From positions 1 to 64,000 of the forward strand of contig NZ_BQHY01000016.1 of assembly GCF_021602155.1 (NCBI RefSeq): a stretch of DNA of 64,000 nucleotides. Direction: 5' to 3'. Position 1 is the first letter of the stretch, and the number at the start of each line of letters is the position of its first letter. Positions 55,013 through 64,000 of the stretch are shown in pieces. The notes under the pieces were generated by a model. That model was not told where the DNA came from and made no database searches. It saw only the letters and a list, made by a program, of their open reading frames with translations. This DNA comes from Pseudomonas parakoreensis (GTDB lineage Bacteria > Pseudomonadota > Gammaproteobacteria > Pseudomonadales > Pseudomonadaceae). The position numbers and the translations under genes were made by a program.

Positions 55013-57817
55013 ATGAGCCAAGCCCCCCTCGTCCTGGTGGACGGTTCGTCTTACCTGTACCGCGCTTTCCATGCACTGCCACCGCTGACCACCTCCAAAG
55101 GCCTGCCGACCGGTGCGGTCAAAGGTGTGCTGAACATGCTCAAGAGTCTGCGCAAGCAGTATCCGGACAGCCCGTTAGCCGTGGTTTTCGATGCCAAGGG
55201 CGGGACGTTTCGCGATGAGATGTACGCCGAATACAAGGCCAACCGCCCCAGCATGCCCGACGATATGCGCGTGCAGATCGAGCCGCTGCACCAGAGCGTG
55301 ATTGCTCTCGGCTTCCCGCTGTTGTGCGTGGAGGGCGTCGAGGCAGACGACGTGATCGGCACCCTGGCCCGCAGCAGCGCGGCAGCCGCTCGCCCGGTGA
55401 TCATTTCCACCGGCGACAAGGACATGGCGCAATTGGTCGACGGCCACATTACCTTGGTCAACACCATGTCCGGTAGCTCGATGGACGTTGAGGGCGTAAA
55501 GGAGAAATTCGGCGTCGCTCCGGAGCAGATCATCGATTATCTGGCGCTGATGGGCGATTCTTCCGACAACATCCCGGGCGTTCCCGGCATCGGCCCGAAG
55601 ACCGCGTCCGGCCTGCTGGTCGGCGTTAACGGCGGCCTCACCGAGCTTTATGCAAACCTCGACATCGTGCCGACCTTGCCGATTCGCGGGGCCAAGACCC
55701 TGCCGGCCAAGCTTGAAGAGCACAAGGAGATGGCCTTCCTCTCCTATCAGCTGGCAACGATCAAGGTCGACGTACCGCTGGATATTGGCCTCGATGATCT
55801 GCAAATGGGCCCGGAAGACCCGGCCAAGCTCTACGAGCTGTACACCCTGCTGGAATTCAAGAGCTGGCTGAATGACCTCGATCGCGACGCCAAGCGCCAG
55901 GAGCTGAGCGCGACCGCCGAGCCTGCGCCGGCGGGCGATCTGTTCAGCGCGACGACAGTCGAAGCGCCCGTCGCCCCCGCTGAAGCCGCGTATGAAACCA
56001 TCCTCGATCAGGCGCGTTTCGATGTCTGGCTGGAAAAACTGAACAACGCCAAGCTGTTCGCCTTCGACACCGAAACCACCGGTATCGACGCGCAACAGGC
56101 GCAATTGGTCGGTCTGTCGTTCGCGGTTCAGGCCAACGAAGCGGCGTACATCCCGCTGACCCATTCCTACATCGGCGTGCCCGAGCAACTGGATCGCGAC
56201 ACTGTGCTGCGCGCGCTGAAGCCGATCCTGGAAGACCCGAACAAACTCAAGGTCGGCCAGCACGCCAAGTTCGACATGAACATTCTGGCCAACTGCGCCA
56301 TCGGCGGCGATCAGAACGAAGGCATCACCGTGCGCGGCATCGCTTTCGACACCATGCTTGAGTCCTACGTGCTCAATTCCACCGCCACCCGCCACGACAT
56401 GGACAGCCTTGCGCAGAAGTACCTGGATCACACCACCGTGAGTTTCCAGGACATCGCCGGCAAAGGCGCCAAGCAGTTGACCTTCGACCAGATCGCTCTG
56501 GAGCAGGCCGGCCCGTATGCCGCCGAAGACGCCGACATTACGCTGCGCCTGCACCAGACCCTGTTTGAAAAGCTCAGCGCGATCCCGAGCCTGGCCAGCG
56601 TGCTGACCGACATCGAAATCCCGCTGGTACCGGTGCTGGCGCGGATCGAGCGTCAGGGTGCGTTCGTCGACGCCGAACTGCTCGGCATCCAGAGCATCGA
56701 GCTGGGCAACAAGATGGTCGCACTGGAGCGCGAAGCGTTCGAGATCGCCGGGGAAGAGTTCAACCTCGGCTCGCCGAAGCAGCTGGGCGTGATCCTCTAC
56801 GAAAAACTCGGCCTGCCGGTTTTGAAGAAAACCGCCAAGGGCCAACCATCGACCGCCGAGGAAGTGCTGGCGAAACTCGCCGAAGACGATCATCGACTGC
56901 CGAAAGTGCTGATGGAGCATCGCTCCATGAGCAAGCTGAAAAGCACCTATACCGACCGCCTGCCGGAGCAGATCAACCCGCGCACCGGACGTATCCACAC
57001 GTCGTACCATCAGGCTGTGGCGTCCACCGGACGCTTGTCTTCCAGCGATCCGAACCTGCAGAACATTCCGGTGCGCACCGCTGAAGGCCGCCGCATTCGT
57101 CAGGCGTTCGTCGCGCCGAAAGGCTACAAGTTGCTGGCGGCGGACTATTCGCAAATCGAACTGCGGATCATGGCCCACTTGTCCAAGGACGAGGGCTTGA
57201 TGAACGCCTTCCGCAACAATCTGGACGTGCACACCGCCACCGCTGCCGAAGTGTTCAAGGTCGAGCTCAACGAAGTGACCTCCGACCAGCGCCGAGGTGC
57301 CAAGGCGATCAACTTCGGCCTGATCTATGGCATGGGCGCGCAGAAGCTCGGCAAGGACATCGGCGTCGACACCAAGACCGCCAAGGCCTACATCGACACC
57401 TACTTTGCCCGCTACCCCGGTGTGCGCGAATACATGGAGCGCACCCGTAAGCAGGCGGCGGATCAGGGTTACGTCGAGACCTTCTTCGGTCGACGCCTGT
57501 ACCTGCCGGAAATCAACTCGAACAAGCCGCAGGAACGCGCCGCCGCCGAACGCACGGCGATCAATGCGCCGATGCAAGGCACCGCCGCCGACATCATCAA
57601 GAAAGCCATGGTGGCGGTGGATAACTGGCTGACAGCGTCCGGGCTGGACGCCAAGGTCATCCTGCAGGTACACGACGAACTGGTGCTGGAGGTTCGCGAG
57701 GATCTGGTTGAGCAGGTGAGTCAGGAAATTCGCCTGCATATGAGCGAAGCGGCGAAACTGGACGTACCGTTGCTGGTGGAAGTCGGCGTCGGCAACAACT
57801 GGGATGAGGCGCACTAA
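55013..57817 (+). CDS. polA: DNA polymerase I
   Basis: The 934-residue enzyme has an N-terminal 5'-3' exonuclease domain ([40 protein letters not shown]), a 3'-5' exonuclease with DTETTG intact, and a C-terminal polymerase domain ([29 protein letters not shown]). It fills gaps in repair and removes Okazaki primers. The ATG at 55013 gives [11 protein letters not shown], the expected start; a TTG at 55001 is less likely. A perfect hairpin follows the stop codon. Confidence 0.97.
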   Translation: MSQAPLVLVDGSSYLYRAFHALPPLTTSKGLPTGAVKGVLNMLKSLRKQYPDSPLAVVFDAKGGTFRDEMYAEYKANRPSMPDDMRVQIEPLHQSVIALGFPLLCVEGVEADDVIGTLARSSAAAARPVIISTGDKDMAQLVDGHITLVNTMSGSSMDVEGVKEKFGVAPEQIIDYLALMGDSSDNIPGVPGIGPKTASGLLVGVNGGLTELYANLDIVPTLPIRGAKTLPAKLEEHKEMAFLSYQLATIKVDVPLDIGLDDLQMGPEDPAKLYELYTLLEFKSWLNDLDRDAKRQELSATAEPAPAGDLFSATTVEAPVAPAEAAYETILDQARFDVWLEKLNNAKLFAFDTETTGIDAQQAQLVGLSFAVQANEAAYIPLTHSYIGVPEQLDRDTVLRALKPILEDPNKLKVGQHAKFDMNILANCAIGGDQNEGITVRGIAFDTMLESYVLNSTATRHDMDSLAQKYLDHTTVSFQDIAGKGAKQLTFDQIALEQAGPYAAEDADITLRLHQTLFEKLSAIPSLASVLTDIEIPLVPVLARIERQGAFVDAELLGIQSIELGNKMVALEREAFEIAGEEFNLGSPKQLGVILYEKLGLPVLKKTAKGQPSTAEEVLAKLAEDDHRLPKVLMEHRSMSKLKSTYTDRLPEQINPRTGRIHTSYHQAVASTGRLSSSDPNLQNIPVRTAEGRRIRQAFVAPKGYKLLAADYSQIELRIMAHLSKDEGLMNAFRNNLDVHTATAAEVFKVELNEVTSDQRRGAKAINFGLIYGMGAQKLGKDIGVDTKTAKAYIDTYFARYPGVREYMERTRKQAADQGYVETFFGRRLYLPEINSNKPQERAAAERTAINAPMQGTAADIIKKAMVAVDNWLTASGLDAKVILQVHDELVLEVREDLVEQVSQEIRLHMSEAAKLDVPLLVEVGVGNNWDEAH

Positions 57818-57829
57818 GGCGTCTGGACC

Positions 57830-57866
57830 GGGCGTTTGCCGCGACACACTGTCGCGGCAAACGCCC
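57830..57866 (+). terminator. Perfect hairpin after polA
   Basis: A 17-bp perfect stem (GGGCGTTTGCCGCGACA and complement) closes a 3-nt loop CAC, 12 bp after the polA stop. No T-run follows, so it may stabilise the mRNA end or help termination. Confidence 0.6.
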
Positions 57867-57925
57867 GAAATGGCCTTATTTCGAATCGCGCTTGGGGTTA
57901 TTCCAAAGCTTTTTGAAAAAAATCT

Positions 57926-57953
57926 GAACTAATCTGACAACTCACTACTCAGA
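57926..57953 (+). promoter_or_regulatory. AlgU (sigma-22)-type promoter of ErsA
   Basis: GAACTA (57926-57931), a 17-bp spacer and TCAGA (57949-57953) resemble the AlgU consensus. Spacing and -10 are identical to the osmC promoter at 19036. ErsA of P. aeruginosa is AlgU-dependent. Confidence 0.7.
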
Positions 57954-57959
57954 GATACT

Positions 57960-58091
57960 GAATGGCTGGTGAAGCCCTTCGATGCTCCTATGTTGTGTTA
58001 AGTGTTGGCAGATATCTGAACCCCGCCCTAGCGGTTCGGAACTTAAACCCCGGAACTTCTCCCTCCCCATATGAAGTCCGGGGCTTTTTTT
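57960..58091 (+). ncRNA. ersA: ErsA small RNA (Spot 42-like locus)
   Basis: The position between polA and engB is that of ErsA, the envelope-stress sRNA of Pseudomonas, and the locus of Spot 42 in enterics. From the expected start near 57960 the sequence runs to a terminator CCCCGGAACTTC...GAAGTCCGGGG followed by an 8-T run ending at 58091, giving about 132 nt, the size reported for ErsA. The 5' part has CTGGTGAAGCCC and CCTATGTTGTG as candidate pairing regions. ErsA is Hfq-dependent and regulates outer-membrane and biofilm genes in P. aeruginosa. The exact start is inferred from the promoter. Confidence 0.85.
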
Positions 58092-58103
58092 GCCCCAAAA
58101 TCG

Positions 58104-58211
58104 GCTGTAGCGCGGTCATGCTGCGTTAAAAGCGTTACTAAAAATGCTCATTTAGGTCCCCTAAACTCCGCTTTTTAGTAACGCTTTTGCCTTGCCTGAC
58201 CGCACTACAAC
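58104..58211. repeat. Three concentric inverted repeats downstream of ErsA
   Basis: Outer arms 58104-58118 and 58197-58211 match at 13 of 15 bases. Middle arms AAAAGCGTTACTAAAAA (58128-58144) and TTTTTAGTAACGCTTTT (58172-58188) are perfect complements. Inner TTTAGG (58151-58156) and CCTAAA (58160-58165) pair perfectly. The arms share one centre near 58158 and the gaps on both sides are similar (9/8 and 6/6 bp). It could fold as a long hairpin or cruciform. No reading frame overlaps it. Confidence 0.85.
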
Positions 58212-58229
58212 CAATTTTCCACAATCCGA

Positions 58230-58874
58230 TTATTCAGCTGGTACTTCAGCGCCCTTGTCTGCCAGTTCCATCCAGCCTGCCAACACAGTGTAGGCCTCTT
58301 CCAGGCCCATGCGTTTGGGCGCGGAGAACAGCTGGATCGTCACCAGATCCCCCCAGCCCTTGCGGATTTCCGACTGCACCTTGAGCAGCGTGTTCTTGGC
58401 GGCGCCGTAGGTCAGCTTGTCGGCCTTGGTCAGCAGAATGTGCATCGGCATGCCGGCGGCGACGGCCCAGTCGAGCATCAACAGGTCGAAGTCGGTCATT
58501 GGATGACGGATGTCCATCATCAGAATCAATCCCTTCAAACTCTCCCGGCCACCGAGGTACGCCTCGAGGTGACGCTGCCAGTGTTGCTTGAGCGGGATCG
58601 GTACTTTTGCATAACCGTAGCCCGGCAGGTCGACCAGACGCCGTTCATCGTCTAGCTTGAAGAAGTTCAACAGCTGTGTGCGACCTGGGGTTTTCGAGGT
58701 GCGCGCCAGGCTGGCGTGAGTCAGGGTGTTCAGCGCGCTGGATTTACCGGCGTTGGAACGACCGGCGAACGCCACTTCGAAGCCTTCGTCGTCAGGGCAT
58801 TGATCGACTTTGGCGGCACTGAGCATGAACGTGGACTGTTGGCACAGGCCGAGGATGGGATTCTTGAGTTGCAT
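58230..58874 (-). CDS. engB: Ribosome biogenesis GTPase EngB (YihA/YsxC)
   Basis: The 214-residue GTPase has P-loop GRSNAGKSS (about residues 38-46), switch region [12 protein letters not shown] and NKXD-type TKADKL. It acts in assembly of the 50S ribosomal subunit. The start at 58874 gives [17 protein letters not shown], the family start; an upstream in-frame ATG at 59009 is implausible. Order polA-ErsA-engB is conserved. Confidence 0.96.
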   Translation of the reverse strand: MQLKNPILGLCQQSTFMLSAAKVDQCPDDEGFEVAFAGRSNAGKSSALNTLTHASLARTSKTPGRTQLLNFFKLDDERRLVDLPGYGYAKVPIPLKQHWQRHLEAYLGGRESLKGLILMMDIRHPMTDFDLLMLDWAVAAGMPMHILLTKADKLTYGAAKNTLLKVQSEIRKGWGDLVTIQLFSAPKRMGLEEAYTVLAGWMELADKGAEVPAE

Positions 58875-59065
58875 GGGATTTCCGATGTGGGCGGCGCCGG
58901 GATTGGGCGCGGAACGCGGTGTCGCTTCCGTTTCAGTGACGCCAGTATATAATGCCGCAGATTTTGTGTGTGCTTTGTCCCAGCGAAGGATGAAGTTCAC
59001 GAGAGCCAAAGACCTTGATTGCGCATCAGAACGCAGAACGCTCTCAACCCTGAAAAGGTCGTTTT

Positions 59066-59371
59066 ATGACGAAATGGCTGCTGGCTGCCGGAGTCCTGAT
59101 ACCGCTTTACGGCGCACAGGCTACACAGGAACCGGAAGCCGTGTACAACCGTGTTTGTGGTGCCTGTCATTCCGGCCAACTACCCATGGCGCCCGAAAGA
59201 GGCGATCAGGCAGCTTGGACGCCGAGGTTGGCGAAAGGTATGGAGACGCTGGTGCAACACGTGACCCAGGGTTTCAAGGCGATGCCGCCGCGTGGTTTGT
59301 GCATGGACTGCAGTGCCGAGGATTACCAGGCCATCATCCTTTGGATGAGCGAGAGTAAACCCGGTCCATAA
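59066..59371 (+). CDS. Cytochrome c5-like small monoheme cytochrome
   Basis: The 101-residue protein has a signal peptide (to about residue 20), heme motif CGACH (C31, C34, H35), an axial methionine probably M73 in KAMPPRG, and a CMDC pair (C79, C82) typical of the c5 group disulfide. It is a periplasmic electron carrier. It precedes the cytochrome c4 gene by 32 bp and is probably co-transcribed. Confidence 0.92.
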   Translation: MTKWLLAAGVLIPLYGAQATQEPEAVYNRVCGACHSGQLPMAPERGDQAAWTPRLAKGMETLVQHVTQGFKAMPPRGLCMDCSAEDYQAIILWMSESKPGP

Positions 59372-59403
59372 CTCTTAACCCTTAGCCGTAGTTGGATTAG
59401 CTG

Positions 59404-60015
59404 ATGAACAAATTGATCGTGAGTCTGCTGTTGACCGTGGGAATATCCGGCATCGCCCATGCTGCAGGTGATGCAGCAGCCGGCCAGGCAAAAGCTGCCG
59501 TGTGCGGAGCCTGCCATGGCCCGGACGGGAACAGCATGGCACCCAACTTCCCGAAACTGGCCGGTCAAGGTGAACGCTACCTCGACAAGCAGTTGCACGA
59601 CATCAAGTCGGGCAAACGCCAGGTTCTGGAAATGACCGGTCTGCTGACCAACCTGAGCGATCAGGACCTGGCCGATATCGCCGCTTACTTTGCCAGTCAG
59701 AAGGGCAGCGTCGGCGCCGCCGATCCAAAAATCGTCGCCCGTGGTGAAGCCCTGTTCCGTGGCGGCAACCTGGACAAAGGCCTGCCAGCCTGCACCGGCT
59801 GCCACTCGCCGAAGGGTGCCGGCAATGCCGCCGCCGGCTTCCCGCACCTGGGAGGCCAACACGCTCAATACGTCGCCAAACAGCTGACCGACTTCCGCAA
59901 GGAAGAAGGCGGTCGCGCCAACGACGGCGATTCCATGCCGATGCGCACCATCGCACGCAAACTCAGCGACGAAGACATTGCTGCGGTCGCCAGCTACATT
60001 CAGGGCCTGCACTAA
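59404..60015 (+). CDS. cc4: Diheme cytochrome c4
   Basis: The 203-residue protein has signal peptide MNKLIVSLLLTVGISGIAHA and two cytochrome domains with CGACH (C34, C37) and CTGCH (C130, C133). Cytochrome c4 carries electrons to terminal oxidases, including cbb3 and aa3 types. The second domain repeats the first (LADIAAYFASQ and IAAVASYIQGL). A terminator follows 80 bp after the stop. Confidence 0.95.
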   Translation: MNKLIVSLLLTVGISGIAHAAGDAAAGQAKAAVCGACHGPDGNSMAPNFPKLAGQGERYLDKQLHDIKSGKRQVLEMTGLLTNLSDQDLADIAAYFASQKGSVGAADPKIVARGEALFRGGNLDKGLPACTGCHSPKGAGNAAAGFPHLGGQHAQYVAKQLTDFRKEEGGRANDGDSMPMRTIARKLSDEDIAAVASYIQGLH

Positions 60016-60093
60016 CCGCCCTGCATCGAGCGTTACCGGTGATGGACATCTCCTGCAACGTTAACGCTCGATTAATCCGTCGCAACAAGTATA

Positions 60094-60121
60094 AAAAGGG
60101 TGGCTTTGGCCGCCCTTTTTT
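60094..60121 (+). terminator. Terminator of the cytochrome c5-c4 operon
   Basis: AAAAGGGTGGC and GCCGCCCTTTTTT pair around TTTG and end in a T-run. Confidence 0.88.
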
Positions 60122-60215
60122 GTGGCCGCTACCGTTACACTACAGAACTCATGCCCGCCAGGATCTGTCTGAAAACAGGTCGCGCGAGGCGACCAAAATT
60201 GTCCAGGAGTAAAGC

Positions 60216-60857
60216 ATGCGTAATCTGATCATCAGCGCCGCTCTCGTCGCTGCCAGCCTTTTCGGCGTGACCGCCCAGGCCGCCGAAGCACCCGCTGCCC
60301 CTTATGTCGAACTGGCCAACCCGGTGCCGGTGGCAGAGCCTGGCAAGATCGAAGTCGTGGAGCTGTTCTGGTACGGCTGCCCGCATTGCTACGCGTTCGA
60401 GCCGGTGATCAATCCCTGGGTTGAAAAACTGCCGTCCGATGTCAACTTCGTACGCATTCCTGCCATGTTCGGTGGCCCGTGGGATGCTCACGGTCAAATG
60501 TTCCTGACCCTGGAAGCAATGGGCGTCGAGCACAAGGTTCACGCTGCGGTATTCAATGCGATCCAGAAAGAACACAAGAAGCTGACCGACAAGAACGACA
60601 TGGCTGACTTCCTCGCCACACAAGGCGTGGACAAGGACAAGTTCCTCGCCACCTTTGACTCGTTCGCGATCAAAGGGCAGATCGTCAAGGCGCGTGAGCT
60701 GGCCAAGAAATATGAAATCACTGGCGTGCCAACCATGATCGTCAACGGCAAATACCGCTTCGACATCGGCTCTGCCGGTGGTGCGGAAGAAGCCTTGAAG
60801 CTGGCTGATCAACTGGTCGCCAAAGAGCGAGCGGCCAACAAGGCAGCTGCCAACTAA
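60216..60857 (+). CDS. dsbA: Thiol:disulfide interchange protein DsbA
   Basis: The 213-residue periplasmic oxidoreductase has a signal peptide (to about residue 23), catalytic CPHC (C55 and C58 in FWYGCPHCYAF) and the cis-proline loop TGVPTMIVNG. It inserts disulfide bonds into exported proteins, including the c-type cytochrome apoproteins. CAGGAG precedes the ATG. Length is normal. Confidence 0.96.
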   Translation: MRNLIISAALVAASLFGVTAQAAEAPAAPYVELANPVPVAEPGKIEVVELFWYGCPHCYAFEPVINPWVEKLPSDVNFVRIPAMFGGPWDAHGQMFLTLEAMGVEHKVHAAVFNAIQKEHKKLTDKNDMADFLATQGVDKDKFLATFDSFAIKGQIVKARELAKKYEITGVPTMIVNGKYRFDIGSAGGAEEALKLADQLVAKERAANKAAAN

Positions 60858-60871
60858 GCGCGGTCATTGCC

Positions 60872-61750
60872 ATGCGCCGCTGGGGCACCGAACGCATCGT
60901 TGGCCTGCATGATCCGCAGGTCAACGAGCATCACCTGGAGTCCACGGGCTTGCCCGCAGACCATCGTCTGCGCTTGCTCAGCTTCAACATCCAGGTCGGC
61001 ATCAGCACCGAACGCTATCGGCATTACCTGACCCGCAGCTGGCAGCACCTGCTGCCGCACACGGGGCGCTCAGGCAATCTGCAGAAGATCGGCGACCTGC
61101 TTGGCGACTTCGACCTGGTCGCCCTGCAGGAAGCCGATGGCGGCAGCCTGCGCTCAGGCTACGTCAATCAGGTCGAACACCTGGCCCACCTCGGCGCCTT
61201 CCCTTACTGGTATCAACAACTCAATCGCAACCTCGGCCGGCTGGCCCAGCACAGCAATGGCGTGCTCAGTCGACTGAAGCCGTGGGCGATCGAAGACCAT
61301 CCGCTGCCGGGCCCGAAAGGTCGCGGCGCAATCCTGCTGCGCTTTGGCGAAGGCCCGGAAGCGCTGGTGGTGGTGATGATGCACCTGGCCCTCGGCGCCC
61401 GGGTGCGCAGCCTGCAACTGGCCTACATTCGGGACCTGATCGGTGGCTACAAGCACCAGGTATTGATGGGCGACATGAACACCCATGCCAGCGATCTGCT
61501 ACAACAGTCACCGTTACGCGATCTCGGCCTGCTGGCCCCGCAGATGCAAGCCACGTTTCCCAGCTGGCGGCCGCAACGTTGCCTGGATCATATTTTGCTC
61601 AGCCCGACCCTGACTCTGGAAAAGGTCGAAGTGCTGGCCCAACCCATTTCCGATCACCTGCCGGTCGCGGTAGAGATTCGTCTGCCGGGTTCGCTCACGG
61701 CCGATGCATTGCCCGCGTTGAGTCCTGCCCCTCGCGGAACCCCTGAATGA
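60872..61750 (+). CDS. Endonuclease/exonuclease/phosphatase family protein
   Basis: The 292-residue EEP-fold protein shows LRLLSFNIQVGIS near residue 30, LVALQEADGGS (metal-binding Glu), HLALGARVRSLQLA, LMGDMNTHASD and the final ISDHLPVAVEI. All motifs of a metal-dependent phosphoesterase are present, so activity is likely; substrate is unknown. It is 14 bp after dsbA and overlaps the diguanylate cyclase gene (ATGA). Confidence 0.9.
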   Translation: MRRWGTERIVGLHDPQVNEHHLESTGLPADHRLRLLSFNIQVGISTERYRHYLTRSWQHLLPHTGRSGNLQKIGDLLGDFDLVALQEADGGSLRSGYVNQVEHLAHLGAFPYWYQQLNRNLGRLAQHSNGVLSRLKPWAIEDHPLPGPKGRGAILLRFGEGPEALVVVMMHLALGARVRSLQLAYIRDLIGGYKHQVLMGDMNTHASDLLQQSPLRDLGLLAPQMQATFPSWRPQRCLDHILLSPTLTLEKVEVLAQPISDHLPVAVEIRLPGSLTADALPALSPAPRGTPE

Positions 61751-63813
61751 GCGACGACGCCCAGCGCTGGAAAGAGAAGTACCTCAAAAGTATCGAACAG
61801 CAGGACAAGCTCGAACGGCGCTGGGCCGCCCGTCTCGACTTGCTGCGCCGCGGTCTGGTACGCAGTACGCTGGCCGCTGAAGGCACCGACAAGGTCGTTG
61901 ATCAGTGCATGAAAGAGATGCGCGACGTGGTGCGCACCGACGACATGGATGCTGGTCTCGCCGCCCTGCTGCCGCGCCTGGAGAAAGCCGTACTCGACTC
62001 CGAGCAGCGCCGCGAAACCCGCATTGATCAGGTCAGCACCGCGTTGACCGCACTGGTTACCCAACTGCAAGCGTTGCCACTGCCGCGGGAAGTCGCCCAG
62101 CCGCTGAAGAAATTCGCCAAGCAACTGGACAGTCGGGTCGGCCAGGCGCGGGAAATGCCGCTGCTGCTGAGCGAACTCAGCGGTTTGCAGGGCAAAGCGT
62201 TGAGCCAGCTGGAAACCCCACCCGCGCCAGAACGCCCGGGCCTTCTGCAACGCCTGTTTGGCAATCGCGAAGCCGAAGAAACGCCAGGGACGCAGGGCCC
62301 GGAGCAACCTCAAGCGCCTGCGCCAATACCAGCGCCGCCATCAGCCAACACTGAACCTGATGTCGAGCCCGCACAGACGCCAACAGGCGAACCGACTCCG
62401 GCACCGGTCAGCGCCGCGCCTCTATTGCAACCGGCAGAGGCAAGCCCTCAACAGGCACCTGCAGCGCAACCGCAGGCCGAATCGTCCGTGGTGTCATTTG
62501 TGCCGCCGGTCATTGCCATCGAGACGGCGCCCGAACCACTGCCTGAACTCAAACCGCCCCTCGAACCTCTGGCCCCGCCGCTTGCGCCACCAGCCTTCAT
62601 AGCGGCGATCAACCCTGACGAGTTGATCCACCCGGGCGACGCCCCGGCCCCCTTGCTCCTCGACAGCCTGCCCCTGCCTGCCCCGATTGCCCAAGCCTTG
62701 GCTGCCATCGATCCGGAGCAGCCCGAGCAAGACATTCTTTACGCCCTGCCCGATTCGCCGGAGCCTTCCTACAGCTCGGTGGCCAAACACATCGAAGACA
62801 CGCTGATCGGGCTGCTCGACGATCTGACCTTGCCAGAGCGCCATCGCCCGCAAGCCGAGGCCATGCGTGATCGCTTGAAAAATGGCCTGAACTGGTACGA
62901 ACTCCTGCCCATTCTCGACGACCTTGCCACCTTGATGCTGGCAATCACCGACAGCGGCCAACACGAATTCGAAGCCTATCTGCAGCGGCTCAACGAACGC
63001 CTCGAAGCATTCCAGAGCAATTTGCAGGCCGCCAGCGAGGGCCATGCCGACAACAGCTCGGCAGCCCGGGCAATGGACACGCAGATTCGCGAGCAAGTCG
63101 ACGGCTTGCAGACCAGCGTGCAGGAAGCGGCCGATCTGGATGATCTCAAGCGAGTGCTGGAGAACCATCTCGAAGGCCTGCTCGGTACCATGGACCAGCA
63201 TCAGCAACAACGCGATGCCCGCGAGCAGGAAGTGGCAGCACGTCTCAAAGGCCTGGCCGAACGTGTGGCGCACATGGAGCAGGAAGCCCTGGGCTTTCGC
63301 GAACATCTGGAAGAACAGCGACAGAAAGCCCTGATTGACCCGTTGACCGGCCTGCCCAACCGCGCTGCCTGGAGCGAACGGCTGGAACACGAGATCAGGC
63401 AATGGCAACAACACGGCAACACCTTGAGCCTGGCGATGCTCGACCTCGATCATTTCAAGCGCATCAACGACAACTACGGCCATCTGGCGGGCGACAAGGT
63501 ATTGAAAATCATCGCCACGGTGCTGCGCAAACGTCTGCGTGGGGCGGATTTCATTGCTCGTTTCGGCGGAGAGGAATTCGTTCTGCTGCTGCCAGCCACC
63601 ACGCCGACCGTCGGCGCCAAATTGCTGGAAACCCTGCGAGCGGCCATCGAAGCGTGCCCGTTTCACTTCAAGGGTGAACGGGTGACGATCACCATTTCCA
63701 TGGGACTGGCGTCGTTCAAGCCGGGAGAACACAGCGATCTGGTGCTTAAAAGAGCCGATCAGGCGCTGTACCGGGCGAAAAACGGCGGACGGAACCGAGT
63801 CGAACTGGGCTGA
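61747..63813 (+). CDS. Diguanylate cyclase with GGDEF domain (DgcH-like)
   Basis: The 688-residue protein has a helical N-terminal part (about 1-165), a Pro/Ala-rich linker (about 170-330), a second helical region with coiled coils (about 340-525), and a C-terminal GGDEF domain. The active site reads GGEEF (residues 607-611) and the I-site RGAD is intact (R598, D601). It makes cyclic di-GMP and is likely feedback-inhibited. No transmembrane segment is seen. The start overlaps the EEP gene. Confidence 0.93.
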   Translation: MSDDAQRWKEKYLKSIEQQDKLERRWAARLDLLRRGLVRSTLAAEGTDKVVDQCMKEMRDVVRTDDMDAGLAALLPRLEKAVLDSEQRRETRIDQVSTALTALVTQLQALPLPREVAQPLKKFAKQLDSRVGQAREMPLLLSELSGLQGKALSQLETPPAPERPGLLQRLFGNREAEETPGTQGPEQPQAPAPIPAPPSANTEPDVEPAQTPTGEPTPAPVSAAPLLQPAEASPQQAPAAQPQAESSVVSFVPPVIAIETAPEPLPELKPPLEPLAPPLAPPAFIAAINPDELIHPGDAPAPLLLDSLPLPAPIAQALAAIDPEQPEQDILYALPDSPEPSYSSVAKHIEDTLIGLLDDLTLPERHRPQAEAMRDRLKNGLNWYELLPILDDLATLMLAITDSGQHEFEAYLQRLNERLEAFQSNLQAASEGHADNSSAARAMDTQIREQVDGLQTSVQEAADLDDLKRVLENHLEGLLGTMDQHQQQRDAREQEVAARLKGLAERVAHMEQEALGFREHLEEQRQKALIDPLTGLPNRAAWSERLEHEIRQWQQHGNTLSLAMLDLDHFKRINDNYGHLAGDKVLKIIATVLRKRLRGADFIARFGGEEFVLLLPATTPTVGAKLLETLRAAIEACPFHFKGERVTITISMGLASFKPGEHSDLVLKRADQALYRAKNGGRNRVELG

Positions 63814-63914
63814 GCAAGTTGTTCCATTTTGTTTAAATCGGCCCGTCAGGCGTCGATAGGCAAGGCAGTACGTTACACTGTTGCATTATTGTCTTGCGTG
63901 TACTGCCTTCTGCC

Positions 63915-64000
63915 ATGAAATTTTTCGCCCTCCTCGCGTCGCTGCTCGTTCTGGCCGGTTGTGCCAGCGGCCCGCGTTATGACACCAGCCACCCTTCGGC
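63915..64000 (+). CDS. Lipoprotein gene, 5' end only (possibly AmpDh-type amidase)
   Basis: The window ends inside this gene. The visible 28 residues are MKFFALLASLLVLAGCASGP and RYDTSHPS, with lipobox LAGC. The neighbourhood and start resemble the exported N-acetylmuramoyl-L-alanine amidase found after the diguanylate cyclase gene in Pseudomonas, but no catalytic region is visible. Confidence 0.7.
   Translation, partial: MKFFALLASLLVLAGCASGPRYDTSHPS

Noticed and set aside
55175-57847. An 890-codon open frame antisense to polA
   Set aside because: It lies wholly opposite a conserved polA gene. Its composition is rich in His, Arg and Gln as expected for a mirror frame in GC-rich DNA, and it has no recognisable domain.

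Overview
The window is a chromosomal segment of a fluorescent-group Pseudomonas. The evidence is the GC-rich Pseudomonas codon use, REP-type palindromes with TAGGAGCTGCCG or GTGGGAGCGGGC ends, and gene blocks that match familiar Pseudomonas neighbourhoods: gcdG-gcdH-gcdR, pntAA-AB-B, trpI/trpBA, osmC to prlC, the coxBA aa3-oxidase cluster, metNIQ, znuBC-zur-znuA, polA-ErsA-engB, and cc4-dsbA. I found no integrase, transposase, prophage, CRISPR array or tRNA. This is mostly core genome with small accessory insertions.

Layout. 1-110: a near-consensus promoter with a GC-rich discriminator points left out of the window, probably the rRNA operon promoter. 0.2-3.7 kb: glutaryl-CoA (lysine) catabolism. 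3.7-7.0 kb: three-subunit proton-translocating transhydrogenase. 7.2-8.7 kb: acetyl-CoA hydrolase/CoA-transferase. 9.0-13.5 kb: small-protein region with two DUF1127 genes behind palindromic operator-like sites, three tandem DUF2388 secreted proteins coupled to a large periplasmic DUF4105 protein, and a CigR-like protein. 13.6-16.7 kb: trpBA with divergent trpI. 16.7-26.5 kb: stress and envelope genes (DUF883, dodecin, two DUF1161 proteins, LLM oxidoreductase, OsmC behind an AlgU-type promoter, two paralogous lipoproteins, a zincin lipoprotein, HAD phosphatase, gamma carbonic anhydrase, PrlC, YheV, a periplasmic phosphatase). 26.7-30.6 kb: three-subunit membrane gluconate 2-dehydrogenase. 30.7-32.2 kb: an AT-rich patch with an orphan EF-loop protein and a frameshifted radical-SAM gene. 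32.5-34.8 kb: beta carbonic anhydrase plus SulP transporter. 35.9-44.6 kb: aa3 cytochrome oxidase with its assembly, heme A and copper factors. 44.7-47.3 kb: methionine ABC transporter. 47.5-49.7 kb: large catalase. 50.5-53.5 kb: zinc uptake and Zur. 53.6-57.8 kb: thrB, a DUF2782 gene and polA. 57.9-58.2 kb: the ErsA sRNA and a large concentric inverted repeat. 58.2-64 kb: engB, cytochromes c5 and c4, dsbA, an EEP-family protein, a diguanylate cyclase, and the start of a lipoprotein gene at the right edge.

Themes. Respiratory metabolism is strongly represented: gluconate dehydrogenase, aa3 oxidase, c-type cytochromes and transhydrogenase. Envelope-stress control appears at two sites with the same AlgU-type promoter architecture, at osmC and ErsA. 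The least explained parts are the DUF2388 x3/DUF4105 locus, the DUF1127 operators, a Sco-like protein without the copper-ligand histidine in the oxidase cluster, the concentric repeat beside ErsA, and REP pairs that fall mainly between convergent genes.
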